A stretch of 64,000 nucleotides of DNA from Phalacrocorax aristotelis (Eukaryota > Chordata > Aves > Suliformes > Phalacrocoracidae), in NCBI RefSeq assembly GCF_949628215.1, contig NC_134283.1, positions 11,221,638 through 11,285,637 on the forward strand, in the 5' to 3' direction. The translations under genes and the position numbers were made by a program. A model generated the notes under the pieces. It had not been told where the DNA came from. It did not search any database and was given only the letters and a program-made list of their open reading frames with translations. Position 1 is the stretch's first letter. Each line of letters begins with the position of its first letter. Positions 1-13,124 of the stretch are shown one piece after another.

Positions 1-2079
1 TAATAAGAACCAGCGTATTTCTGCTGTCCCTGTATGTTCCCTGTGCTGTCAGTTTCTGTCCCCTCAGAAGGAACTACGCTACATTAGATAGATAGCATAA
101 ATCACTGTGCTCACACACACTCCATAGGAGAAGTACAAACTGAAAACTATAAAAGGTAAGAAACCATGTGGAGTGCTGTTTTGCCAGAAGGGATAAAATA
201 AGTATCTATCCAGCAACACATTTAAGAAATGCGTAAAGGTTTGTGTCACGGCTGAAGAAAAATCCACAAAACCCCACATTTGTATATACATGTCTGGGAA
301 GTCATCACCTCGAAGAAAAAGTACTGCATTGGTTAGTTACAGTAACTCAAGTGGCTAAACGGACTATCAAAAAAGCCCCCGTTCATTAAAAATTTGGCAC
401 ATTTAAACTATTGCAGGAATGTTAAAGCCAACTGATCTGTTAATTACTGGCTGCTCTGGCAAGGCAAATGAAAGCCAGGGGCACCCCTCGCTGCTTCCAG
501 GCACAGTAAGGAAACAGAGACATGCGCAGTTCCCAACTGGTGTGGACGGGTCTTGCGCTGCTAAAACCAAGGAAGCTGTGCTGGGTCGTGCTAAATGAGA
601 GTGTCTTACACCCTCTGTGAGACAGGGCATTAGGATAGGAAAGAAAATTACTGTACCAAGCTGTGTCTTTTACCATGTCACTCCTGCAGCTGAAAGCTTG
701 GTGAGTCAAATGCAACAAGCTTACCAGAGGGGAAGTAAAGCAGCAATAAATTCTGCTCCATGAAGGTCAGTTATTGTGTGGCTCCGTCTTACCTAAGTAC
801 CTTTACCTGAAGTTTGCAAAGGTCACACGCTGTGTGCAAGGATGGATGCAGCAACGGAGTAAGGAAGAAAGTGGCACGTGTGGCAGGGTGCAACACTGGG
901 GAGAGAGCAACAAGAATTACCTGCAATACCTGCAAGCCACATGTTTAAACTGCACTTACCTCTACCAGTGGACATGGGTCCCAGAAAGGTTTTTCCAGAG
1001 AGCTCTTCTCAAGTGGTGAGGGGAAAAAAGGGCACCAGTATCCTGCAGGAGGAGAGCAGGACCTGCTGACTGTCTTCCAAAAGGATGGTGGTGGCACTAC
1101 TCCACACCTGGCTGTTTCTAGGCTCACCTGGGAGTTGGTCCTTTTTTGCACTCCTCCTTCCTATATCAGAAAAAGAATAGAAAAGAAAAAAAAGCATCAC
1201 AGCTTTCTGCATCATTCACTCTTCTCTTCCTTGTCAGGGCATTTCCCAGCAAGGGAGAAGACAATGACAGCACCCTGCTGGGCACAGAGCTGTGGCACCT
1301 CAGCATAGCCTGCTTGCCCATGGTCACTCTGTCACACATGAATCCCTTTATCAAAATGGCAAGTCTTGGTTCAACAATCATTATGGTCACTTTAAACACA
1401 TCCTATTGCTTCTAGCAATATCTTATCATTCAGAATAGATCATTTGCTACCTACATTCCCAACCTATAAAATCTATACCTACAGTTTATTTGGCTCATTG
1501 TTCTTTCATCACGTCAATATACCACACTTAATGGTAATAGTGACAGACATTCAGCCGTAGTAAGAGCTGCCTTCAGCTGGCTAAAACGTTATTTCATTCT
1601 CTATTTTACAAAAATGTTTGTAACCTTTTTCTTTTTTAAATAACTTACTTTCCTTGCAATCAGCTGCTAGCAGCTCTCTGACTCATAGAACATTTTCCAA
1701 GCTCTGGATCAAAACCATATTTTTTTAAAAGCCAGAAAAAATATTTTTTAAATTAATAAATTTACTGCCAGTTAATATGGAATTGGCCAATTCTTTTCCA
1801 GAAGCCCCATCAGAATGGGAAAAAAATAAAAACATCTATAAGAGCCCATGAATGCCTCTGAAATGGAGCAGAAGTGCTTAAAGACTGTGCCGTAGCATCT
1901 TCCAAACTGAATCAAAAAAGTAAGGTGGAGTAAAACTAAGTTTTCTTTCTTTTCTAAGCTTTCTTATTTCATTCTGCAATACACAGCAGAAAATCTGCTA
2001 AATCAATGCTTCTGACAGCTACCAGACAAAGCTTTGATAATTCATGCTGGATTTCATGATATAATTTAACTTCACTTAA

Positions 2080-2097
2080 TTTTTTTTTTTTTTTTTT
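2080..2097. repeat. T18 homopolymer
   Basis: Uninterrupted run of T in AT-rich intergenic sequence; no element boundary recognised next to it. Confidence 0.9.
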
Positions 2098-2708
2098 GCG
2101 TTAACCACAATATCTTCAAAGCTGAAATCTTTTCCTTTGCTGATGAGCCAAAAGATAATATGAAGCCAGGCACCTACTGCACTGCAGTTAGTAATCTCCA
2201 TATCACCTTTCCCAAAAATTTTATGACTTTATTATTTGCATCCCAGGTCTAAGGATCTCCTGCAGCAGGAATTCACTTGTAGGCTTAGCAGGGTCAGTCA
2301 GGGAGTGCAAAGCAGGAGGTACCAAGGACTGCTGTTTTCTTTCAGCTGGATCTTCATTTTTAGCCTTGTGTATAAACATGCAGCCCAAAAGAAAGCAGCC
2401 CTGTAGAGAGGATGCTGCAGAGACTCAGCAATGCGTCCATATTAAACAGGAGTGAAGAAGTGAGCAGGACTGTATGAAATGTGCCAGCTGCCATCCCTGT
2501 TTGCAAAGGAACAGCAAAGGGCGCTTTTAGCTCTTGCTGTAGTGCAAGAGCGGTCTCTTGACGCTTCATCCAAAATCCCTGCAGTGCTATTACTACTGCA
2601 TGTGGTCCTTTGTATCTGCTCATGGAAGTGGCAAAGGTTTTGTTTGTTCTAAAGCACCTCCCGCCTCAAAAAACCCCATGGCCACATATATGAACTTACT
2701 GTCTATAC

Positions 2709-2744
2709 TAAATACAATATATATATAAATAATAAATATATGTG
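2709..2744. repeat. AT-rich low-complexity tract
   Basis: TA dinucleotide run with AAT interruptions. Confidence 0.8.
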
Positions 2745-3798
2745 TAGAGATACAAGTGCTGTTTCGTGCAAAGATCACATTTTAGAAGGAACCAGGCCAC
2801 ATGAGATTCACTAGCAAAGGATTACAGAGTATTTTAAATGTATCCCAATATTAATCTTTGGAGATTGGGGGTACCAACACTTATACATACATCACACATT
2901 TCCTTGCACTATCTGGCAGCGCACATTATTCCTTACTCCCTCTCCAGTGGAGGTTTACTAAATAATCTAATTTACCAGCAAGGAAATTCTCCCTGTCGAA
3001 GTTGCAGGTATCTGCTCAAGGACAGGCAGCAGAGGCAGCAGGAACAGGACCCATAAGCTCTGCCTGCTGCAGCTGTGGTGGGGCACCGGCCGGGGCCAGG
3101 CTATGGCAAAAGATGAGGGTCAAACTCCTGTGCTGCTTTGGGTGACTGTTTCTAGATACCAGCCCACAACCTGCCACAACAAAGCACAGGCTTGCGAGCA
3201 CAGCAAGAGGCGCACCCACCTGGGGTTTGTTGTGTTTGGGTCTCGGATGAAAAAAAAAGTTGCAGCACGTTGAACTAAAAGAGGGCCAAAAGGTGGGAGA
3301 GCCAGATGTGACCTGGCCAGTGGCTCAGTTTGAGGAATGGGCAGCCACCGCTCAGCCTTCCGCACGTGCCAAGTGCACTGACTTTGAAGGACACAGGAAT
3401 GTCACCAGAGAACCTTTTCCAGGGGAAATATCAAAGTTAATTCAAAACAGATACCCCTGAGGAGCATACTCCATCTCCCCAGTGCCCCCCAGGGTGCACA
3501 GCAGAGCCAGCTACCAAGCAAGCATTAGACAGGTGAGAGCAGCACTACTTGCCCCTCTCCTCCTCTTCCGAAACAGCTCTTCAGAGCTGGGGTCTGGCAC
3601 AAAGCCTTATCAACCCCCCACACTGTGTAACCCCAAGAGACCTGACAACACCCCTGCTGCATTTCTTGCCTGGAGAAGATCAGTAATTATTATCTGGGAG
3701 GCCATGGAGGAGACCCTCCTCTCAGACCTGCTGCTGTGAATTGCAGCAAACTCCACTATGTTCCACCACAGAGGGTCCAGGTTTAGCTGTGCAACTAT

Positions 3799-3835
3799 CT
3801 CTTTTTCTTCTTTTTTTTTTTCTTTTTTTTTTTTT
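3799..3835. repeat. Pyrimidine (T-rich) tract
   Basis: Almost pure T with four C, ending TTTTTAG. It resembles a strong splice acceptor, but the sequence after it shows no supportable exon. Confidence 0.85.
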
Positions 3836-6800
3836 AGAAGCTTCTGGAAGTCACTAAAAATAAGTTTGGCTTTTTAAATCTAATCCAAACACATTTGTGT
3901 CGTCTTTCAAGATGGCACTTCCCCCTTATCCCTACTTGACAACAGATTTTTCAGTCATTAAGAATGCTCTGCATGCACAGAAATATCTCGGGTTATTTTT
4001 CCCATAATCAAAAGAAAACAAATCCCAGAGCAGCCCTGGCAGGCTGCTTCCGGCCAGCACTGCTGCCCCCCCGAGACCCATCACGCTCAGCTGCTGCCTT
4101 CAGAGGGCAAGCAAGAAAGTCTGCTTTCAGTACAAAATTAGACACTGAAACAAACTGACAGTCGTCGTCCCCCCAGAAAAAAAAAAAACAACCAACTCTT
4201 GCCCAACTACTTTGCCATTAAACATATTATAAGACAGTAATTGAGATGTATATGAGTGACTTGGATTGTATAGCCAGCATTTATGGCCACTCCCCTCCTG
4301 CTGTCAGTACCATTTGATACATTCCTGGCCAGTGCTGGAAGCTCACATCACACTGCAGTCACTTTCAAGCATTTGTGATACAGCTCAAACCACACTATCA
4401 GCTACCAAGATGCCTTCTGCTATTGCCTGCTCGTCTGTATGTGCTGTCTCCTACAAGGCTCTTCCTGATTACAAAGGATTGGCATTTAGAAGGAACTGCA
4501 GTTATTTACCTCATTATCCTCCTTTAAATCCCTCCCTAATACCTCATCTGCTGTGATATCTAAATGAATTTTGCCAGTTAGAGCTGGTAATACGCTATGG
4601 CTACCACCTGTACCCATCTAGCCTGTCTTAAATTTGGACATTAAGTTTCTGAGGGCAAAAAGCTATTTTTTAATTACAAGGAACACATTCTTGCAAATCT
4701 ACAACTACATATTCACATGTAGACACCAACGAATCTTTTGGGATTGCCAAAATCTTCTGCTATAGGAAGTATTTCTATGTCTAGCACTGAAAGCTAGCCT
4801 TATCCAAACAAACAAAAAAAAAAAACCCTATCACAGCCCTCCTTAGCAGTACTATTCCTGCAGTACGTTTACATTGCTAAGTATAAATTAGAAAGATCTC
4901 ATAAGCAGTTCACAATGCTTTACCTAATTAGTCTTTTGCTTTCCCTGTCCATTATAAATCATTGGCAAGAAAATTGCTGGCCACTATCTAGAATTGTTGA
5001 TGAAAACTTCTGAAATGTTTTGCATTCTTGTGATGGAGACCTTTGCAAGAGACCACTGTCAGCACTCTTAGCCTTGGATCTACAAGGTCAGATGAGTCAC
5101 TGTAGCGTCTCCTTTTCACATCTGATCAAGTGTGCAAAAACCTGGGGACAAATGCTCCTGCACATTACTCTTGTGTCCTGGGGATCTTCATTCAAGAGCA
5201 TTCAGAGAAAAGCAAGCCTGAAACAAGGCTGCAAAGTGACATCATTTAAAAATTTAAGCAGAGTTACAAAAAACACCTGGGGGCCTAAACCAACCTTTTG
5301 CTATCGACATACAGTACCCAGCACAATGGAGACCTAATGTATTATTAAGCACCTAGACTTTATGGTTTGCTAAAATGAAAATGTTTATTAGATGTAATTC
5401 ATTAGATGTCCCACCTTTAGCATTTACAGCAGCTTTAGGCACCCCAAGATCATGGTACCTCATGTGCTGCCAGAAGAATGCAAAATAAATGTTTCATGTA
5501 ATCACATTTTTCAGTGCAGAGTTGCATGAACTACACTCCAGAGCGCTCTGGAATAGAGGAAAATTACAGTAGCTCCAATCACTATAAAATATTCAGAAGG
5601 TAAAGCTCAAACACATAAAGGATCCCTGTTGTGAAAGGTTCTTTCACTGCTATTAACTGCAAAGAAATAACCAGAGGCACCACTGAGTATTGCCAAACCC
5701 CCACTGCATCAGGCTTTATACATGTAGGATTGCACAAGCCACTACACCCGGATTTTATACTCCCTTTTAAGCTGAAATCTAGTTCTTAGTCTTGTTCTTT
5801 GCTAATGAGAGGGGGGTCCTGGGCAGGGAAACACACAGGGACTACATAATGGCTGAGAGAAGAGCAAGGAGAGAAGACAGTACTGCAAAGGGGAAAGAAA
5901 AGAACTGCCTCCTTTTCGTTTGGAGACAAATTGCTTCTAATGGCTGGGCTTCATTAAAATACAACAGCCAAGCAGGGCTCCCGAGGCAGTTCATTGGCCT
6001 TGGCAAACCCACTCAGCCTAGGGGGAGGCACACCCAGGTCGTAGAACAACTTAATCCTCTCTAAGCTCGGTCCATCAGCAAGTCCTTTAGCAAAGCTTAG
6101 CACAGCTCCGCACCCATCAGGGAACTTGAGGATCTCCAGAAGTCAGGGACCTACCAACTGCCCCATGTCCCCTGGTGATGTGGACACCCTCCACCTAACT
6201 GTCCTCATGTCCCACGTGGAACACCAAGTGGTCTCCAAGTAACGTGAGCATTTTGAAAGATCAGGACAAGATATGACACACATAGACTCTCCCTTTAATG
6301 CTCAAATCCATGCCTCTAAGCAAAAAGCAGCACTAGCACCAGCCAACTGCAGCAATCACAGTCCAATCACTAGAGTCGCTTCTGTGGTGGGCTCAAGAGA
6401 GATGAAGGTGTCTGCAGCCAGTGACAAGCTTATAAAAATATAATGCCTTTATTCTTTGATTTTCTACTGAAGAACAGGTGTGAAAAGGCAGAAGCTTTTC
6501 CATTTGAGAATGGCCCATTCCCCAACTTTTTAAATATTCACGTACAGGATGATGCAAACTCCATAGAGCCACCTAGTGCTGGAAATAAAAAACTTTCCCC
6601 ACTCCCCACTTCTGTGACTGTCCTCTGCGGTCCCATAAGTGTATTTGAGACTAAGTGTCTGGCGAGGAGGAACAAAAGCCAAGACCACGCACTTCCAGTT
6701 ATGGGCAGCATAACGGTCAATGAACTATGCACACAGGAAACGCGCTTTTGTCCCGATAAAGAAAAAAGAAAGACATCCCACAAAAGATATGGCTACTGAC

Positions 6801-7211
6801 AGTGGATTCTCCAGTGGTTGTTATCTGTGGCATCTCTCCTCTGTTTTGCTGGGATAAGCTGAGTAGCAAGTAGATCAGCTTATTTTTAAGGGTACCCAAG
6901 CTTCCCACCCCACTGCCAGCCCTCCCAGCTCTGGCTCTCCAAATGTGTTACTCTCTTCTCTTCCTAACAGGGAACTACCAAGATTTGCCCCAGTGAAATC
7001 CTTCTAATTTCCCGGCAATTCCTTGCCATCACAGGACTGAGACTGCCTGTCCACAGATCTGATCGTGGCTACAAAAGAGAAGTGTAGCATGCTCCTTCCA
7101 AATCACTTGCTCCTACATCCACACCACCCCCTCCCACGTGGTGACACTGGCAATCACGCAGTGGTGCAGAAGAGTAGATCAGGGAACCAAACTGGGTTAA
7201 AACTAATGAGC

Positions 7212-7261
7212 AAAGAAAGAAAGAAAAAAAAAAAAAAAAAGAAAAAAGAAAGAAAAAAAGG
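7212..7261. repeat. Purine (A-rich, GAAA) tract
   Basis: Fifty bases of A with regular G interruptions (AAAG units and an A17 run). Lysine-rich open frames over it are artefacts of the repeat. Confidence 0.9.
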
Positions 7262-8564
7262 TTTGCATTCAGCCAGATCAATTACCTAGCTCCTGTTCAC
7301 CACATCGGTGAACAGATGCTGTGCAAGCAGGAGACGGGGGCAGCACCAGCACAAGGTGGTGGCCTTATATATTCAGCAAACTACAGCCCAAGCCATCATC
7401 TCTGCCCCCCACCACAGGCAGAAACAGTGAACAGGAGTCTGGAATATGCCCCACGATGTCTTCATTAGGGCATAACCCTGATTAAAAACAGGTTAGTTTC
7501 TTAAAAACCTTTCTTTAAAGACATTATTTTTCCATAGCTTTTAGACTGGTTGCCTGGAAGACAGCAGAACTAACCCCACTCAGGAAGCATGCTGTTTGGA
7601 TGTCAGTTTGAAATATACAACTTTATTGGTTTTTTCCCCTTAGAATTCAAAAATATTTTGCCATGCAGCTAGCTAACCAGGTTTTAGAGGGATATTGTTT
7701 CTTGTTCTCTTGCTTATAAGGGAAACTTGAAACATATTAAAATTATTCTGGCCTCATACTAAAGGTCAGTGTTGTGGGAAAAGATGACTTGTTTGGAATT
7801 CAGTCAGGAAGTTTAACACAAATAATCCAGCTTGAAGTTCTGTGAGAACAAGTCCCAGCCAAAAAAGAAAAAAAATATGTGCTGATAGAACTAATTTAAG
7901 TACTAAATCTCTCCTTTCCAAGCATTTTTTCCACCGATAAACCCAGAGGCTTTTAAAGCTACCATTTGAACAACTATTCAGCTGAGGTGTGAAAGAGGTG
8001 CTATTGGTACCTTCTCAGATAAAACCAGGCTTTTATCAGGAGACTTAAGCAGGAAGGAGCAGGGGAAGGAACAAAAGGTACTGTTGTAAATTGCTGTGAA
8101 GACAGACTGCACTGTACAGAGCGTTACCATCACTTGTTGTAAAGCATTAGATTGCCTCAAATCTTTTTAGAGAAATGTTCGTGCCATAAAAAAAGGGAGA
8201 ACAGCTGATAAAATCCAACAGCTTATTTGCAAATAAATAACATTCTTTGTTAGTAAAGAAATGCCTTGCAGGTGTAGAGATGCCTTCTGTATCTGTGAAG
8301 CAACGTTTGCCTCTCTGAGGCTCCATCATGAATTGCATTTGGAAGTGTTCATGACTTCGAGAAAGCCCAGAAAGACTTTAAGATATTCTATTCCCGCTAG
8401 AAACATGTATAAAAATCAGATATTAGAATTGGTTAAAAACAAAACAAAAACCACAAAAAAACCCCACAACACCAACCAGTAGATGCTCTACCTTCATGTC
8501 ATTGCCAGCCTTGACAAGATGACTTCAAAAAGAATTAGAGAGAAAGCATTTATGTTTTAGAGAA

Positions 8565-8608
8565 TATGTATGTGTTTGTGTGTATGTAAATATCTATGTA
8601 CATGTATT
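8565..8608. repeat. TATG/TG-rich low-complexity tract
   Basis: Alternating TATGTGTTTGTGTGTATG sequence; a degenerate microsatellite. Confidence 0.75.
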
Positions 8609-11600
8609 TTTTAATAAAGTCCATAGGGACAAAACAGGTCAGGAAATCCCTCCCAAAACTCTGGAAATGAGAAGAACATGAGCTGTCAATTCCTCGCAGG
8701 TTTATGCCTCTGTGGTTGGTCTGACTGAAGCTAGCAGAACTATAAAAGCATCTGCATCCAAAGATTTTAATCCAGACCTTGCCAGTCTGGTTTTGTTTTT
8801 CTGGCTGACCAAACGCTGTTACCAATAAATGAGCCTTTCAATCCACTCTCATAGTTACAGAGCATTCGGTTCCACCAATAAGTGGCTGCTCTCATCAAAC
8901 AAGTTGTACCTGGGACTAGAGAAACATAAAAACCAGACCGCCTGCAATCTTCCTGTAACAGCAAGTGCAGGGTGCCATGGTCAGTGATAAAACTGTCCTG
9001 CAGATAGGGAAACCCATGAATCAACTAAGAAGCCTATGTAGCTGTTAAAAGAATTTCAGTGCATTTCCAGAGCTGCTGAGCTGGAATATTAATCAATTCA
9101 GTTTGAAAATGTACTCGTATGCTTTAAATTCAGTTTCTACACCTGAATCTAACAGGACAACCTGCCAAATAGGTAGTCCTATAGGTAATAAAAAAGTCTT
9201 CATGTTTTATAGACGTCTTGATAATTTTGCAGGAAGAGTTGCTGTGGCCTATGTTTCACCAGCAAACGTGGGTTTTGTGAACATTGATGTAGTGTTTTTA
9301 GCACAATTCAACATTCAAGTCTTTTCAAAGAGGTTTCTGCTGTGTTACCTGCACAGCCAGTTTCATCCCGTCCGATCGTGACTCGCTGCTGCCCTCTTTA
9401 TTCCAGTATCGACTCCAGTGCATGGTAAATACAGCAGCGCCAGGAATCTCCCACTCAGTGACTCAGTCTCCATTACTTGAGTATTTGTCTTCTCTTCTCA
9501 GCAAAAATAACTTGGAGAAAGTTACACTTCATTCAGAAAAAAAAATAATAATCCCTGTAGTCCAGGGGGAAAAAAGCACAAGTGACTCACTGAATGCTCC
9601 CTTCCAACAAGCAACGCGATGTTTTGCCACCCAAGGTGTTGTAATCAGACCATTAAAACGTGGCTGTTTCCCTTCAGCTCTAATGAAGCATCAGCAAATG
9701 GATAACATATCTATAGCCTCTCTCTTTCTGTCTGTCTCTGGGAGGCAGGTGCAGACTCAAGTACAGTTCACCAAATGGATTCAGATGTGACCAATTTGTA
9801 AATTCCCAGGCAGCTATCCAGAGAAAGCTTATTGCTGCCAAAAATGTGCACTTTGGAACATCACTGAATGTCTTCTGTGTTTACAGTAATGGTTTTGCTT
9901 CATTCAGTGCCTCAAGAGAAAGGATCAGAGAAATATTAAATCTTACGGTGTTTAAATGAAAGTGCCGGCACCACTGCTCTCACTCCAGCTGGTTAGCAGG
10001 GAGTGACACCCAGAAGTGCTCTCCCAGGGCAACTGTGGCGTTTTCCTAACATATTTTGAACAGCTATTTCAGTGGGGAAACCACCAAATCTCATTTTCCT
10101 AGATAAGGTTACATAATAAAGTATAACCATGAACAATCCAGCTCTGCCTGGAATAGGAGAAACTTTTTAAAAATGGCTTTTGGAGGATTAGTTCTCCCAT
10201 ACTGCGAAAAGCTCCAGCTTTGTATTAGTGATATAGAAATATGAATTTAATTCATGGTCAACCTGGTTTTTTTGCCAGCTGACTTGCTTGGGATGTCTTT
10301 TTTTTCAGTTGTCTTGTTTCTCAAACCAGCAAAAATGAAAGGATTCGCTGAAGTGCCATTTTTAATGCTGAACATTAAAGACAAACGTTCCTTTTGGCCA
10401 AACCCAAAAAAGTTCCTGCAGCTCTGCTCCTCACTTGTAATAGAGTCAGACAGTCTATTATTTATTCTGATTCATGATTTAGTCTACACAATGTCCTGAA
10501 AAATAAGAAACAGCAATGCTAACCCAAAGAGTACAATTCATCCCAAATCTTTGTTTATACGTGTAATGCCAGCAAAGCCCTTTGGCATGACTGTAGCACA
10601 GCAGCAACCCCATTTTTATGCTCTGAAGGAAGAAAATCTTTTCCAACAGACCTGTTAAACTTCAGCCAAATTTACTAATAAGAATACCTGTATGCTTTCT
10701 TGTTCTTTGCTTGTATATTATATCCATGAAACAGAGAAATATGTTATCAGAGATGTCTTAAATGGCACCGTATCACTGAAAGACAATGACAGTGAACCCG
10801 ACGTAGCAGAGTATTTTGGGTTTCCCCCAAAACACTCTTTCTCCAGGAAAGGATATTAGGTAGAATCCTAAAGTATCAGCTTAACTTTAAGCATATGAAT
10901 CGTGTCATAAGCAACCAGAACAATCACCATTTCCAAGCACCAAAGCCTGACAGTCATTCTCCAAGCAGCAGACAGGTTGGAAAGGCGGTGGTGTTCAGAA
11001 ACAGCAGACAGTCAGGAGGCTTAGAGTTTGCCATTTATATCTCGTTACATCTAAAAGATAGTCCCACAGCAAAGTACAGTAGTACGAAACAGAGTCCTGA
11101 ATTTGTGCATGAATACTTTTATCATGATTCCCTTTGTATTTGTCAAACTCCTATTCACCGAAAAAGGGCAAAGCTCCCCATACAACCAGCAGCAAGCAGC
11201 TCTGTGCAAGCACCATCTCCCTCCCATTACTGCTGCCTCCAGTTAAACAACAACGCGTGACAGCAGTGACACAGAACAGCTGCCCCCAGAAAGTTTACTT
11301 TCATGGGCCTGTGAGAGCCTACCATCCGTGACTCCCTGCACAATGTCACATCTACCTTTCATGCTGCTCAGAGTTTTTAAAAGTCTCCAGAGCAGCAGTG
11401 GTGGCATGCAAGAGGGAAACAGTAAGCCTCCTACCTCCAGATTACTTTTGCAGTTTAGAGGGTATTTTTTGCCATCTTGGAGGACTAAAATAGATCAGGT
11501 GGCCTGTTCCTTCCCCACCCTGCCCACCCACCCCCAATTATGGACAAAGTTTCTTCATGGTTGTGAATGCTTCATAGGGCTTGTGAGAAGCAGCAAATAA

Positions 11601-12751
11601 ACAAACAAAGCCTAAGAGACATCCACATTAATTTTTTGCTGTAGCCTCAAGCTCTGAAATGATAAAAAGGAGGGAAAAAGAATTTGAATGTATACATAGA
11701 TGTCTATATAGCTACAGCACAAATACTTGAAAACATAACCCATGAGAACACTGACAGCATGCTCAAGAAGCCTGTTGCCCATAAAAAGATTTCAGTTGCT
11801 AAGCTTGACTCCAGACGAGCTTTTAAGAGCTTCAAGAATTTGTGCTCAGGTGTCTGCCTACTTTATTTTCTAGATATTTTGTTCATTACCATTTTGCCAC
11901 ACACACTCGAGCCAAACCAAACAGCCTTGCACTAGCCATGGATAAATTTCTGCAAGACAGATGGACCAAGATGACTTGTGATGGACACCTGATACAAGGG
12001 AAGCTTGCTTGCACCTCTCCTAGCACATTTGACCATCCTCAGGAGGTACTCCGCTCTATGGCAGTAATGTGCCAAATACTGACAGCCAGACCAGCTGGCA
12101 TCACTGCTGCTTGCACACCTGACTTTTTCTGAAGTCTCCTGCTGACAACTATCATCTGCTCATTTACAGGGATCCCCCCTAGTCCCAGTCCTTCACTTCA
12201 GATACAAGTATTTGTCTCTCCTGTAGGTAACCAACAAGCACCACAGCTGGTCAGTAATGATGAACCTTATTTCCATTCAGGAGAGCCTCTCTATCCACAA
12301 GCAAACCTTTGCTGACCTGAACTATGTATTTACTGTTTTCTTGCTTTGCTTGTAGGACAGCAAAACGATAATATTTCCAAAACAGCAAAAGCTTATATTT
12401 TCTGCTGTGACTTTTTGGAAACGGGACATTTGCGGTAATCCAGCAGAATACTGGTTACATCCTGGAAAAAAGTCTCCCACATCTTCCACTTGGCTGTCTC
12501 TGAGGGTGCAGGTACAGACTGTACGTGCACATCATAATTTGCTATGCAGTAATCGTTGGTGCAGCCCTATCACAAGTTAACTCAATACCCCATGACTGAG
12601 TAGAAAAGTGACCGAGACAAAATGGAAAGGTACAATCGGTAATTTCCAAATACACACACCCCCTATTGTTTTTTTACTTGTTTCTGCATGCTTGACTTTC
12701 TGAAGTCTCACTCTAGAAATTGAAACTCGTGCAGATGTTTTTATGAAGTAA

Positions 12752-12766
12752 AAAAAAAAAAAAAAG
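12752..12766. repeat. A15 homopolymer
   Basis: Run of A in intergenic sequence, 0.36 kb before the CR1 copy but not part of it. Confidence 0.85.
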
Positions 12767-13124
12767 ACTGTAAAAGAGAAGAGTCTAGAAGAAGTCACAA
12801 AAGATACCCTGTTCACACATCAAAGCATCACTTGGCAAGTATTTGAAAGTGGGTAAATAATTTTTGAGCAGAAGCATAGCTGCTAATTACAACTACACAA
12901 ATAGCTTCTTGCAGAAGCTAAGCCTTTGTATTTTCCAGTGTAAAAACAAAGACTTGCTGGAATCCAGGCAGCAATAAAGCTGTTGTGTCCATAGAGTTAT
13001 CCAGGTAACATTAAACACACACCTCTCTCAAACAAAGCAAAACACAAGTAACAGTGCTATCATCAGCAAAGAACGGACTCTCTTGGGGAGAGCATAATTT
13101 GTAATTACTCTAGCCACCTGGACA

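Larger units (their letters stand above)
1..13124. other. Intergenic sequence, no gene recognised
   Basis: AT-rich DNA without exons I can defend. Open frames on both strands are short, lack known motifs and are not framed by consistent splice sites. Contains the homopolymer and purine tracts listed separately. The segment 3,000-3,780 is richer in GC but shows no coding match. Confidence 0.6.

Noticed and set aside
905-1000. Minus-strand exon-like segment with acceptor CTCTCTCCCCAG and donor CAG|GTAAAG near 800-900
   Set aside because: The translation shows no recognisable protein and no partner exon was found; splice-like motifs of this quality arise often by chance.
7065-7289. Lysine-rich ORF and its antisense phenylalanine-rich ORF
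   Set aside because: Both are translations of the GAAA/poly-A tract at 7212-7261; no coding signal outside it.
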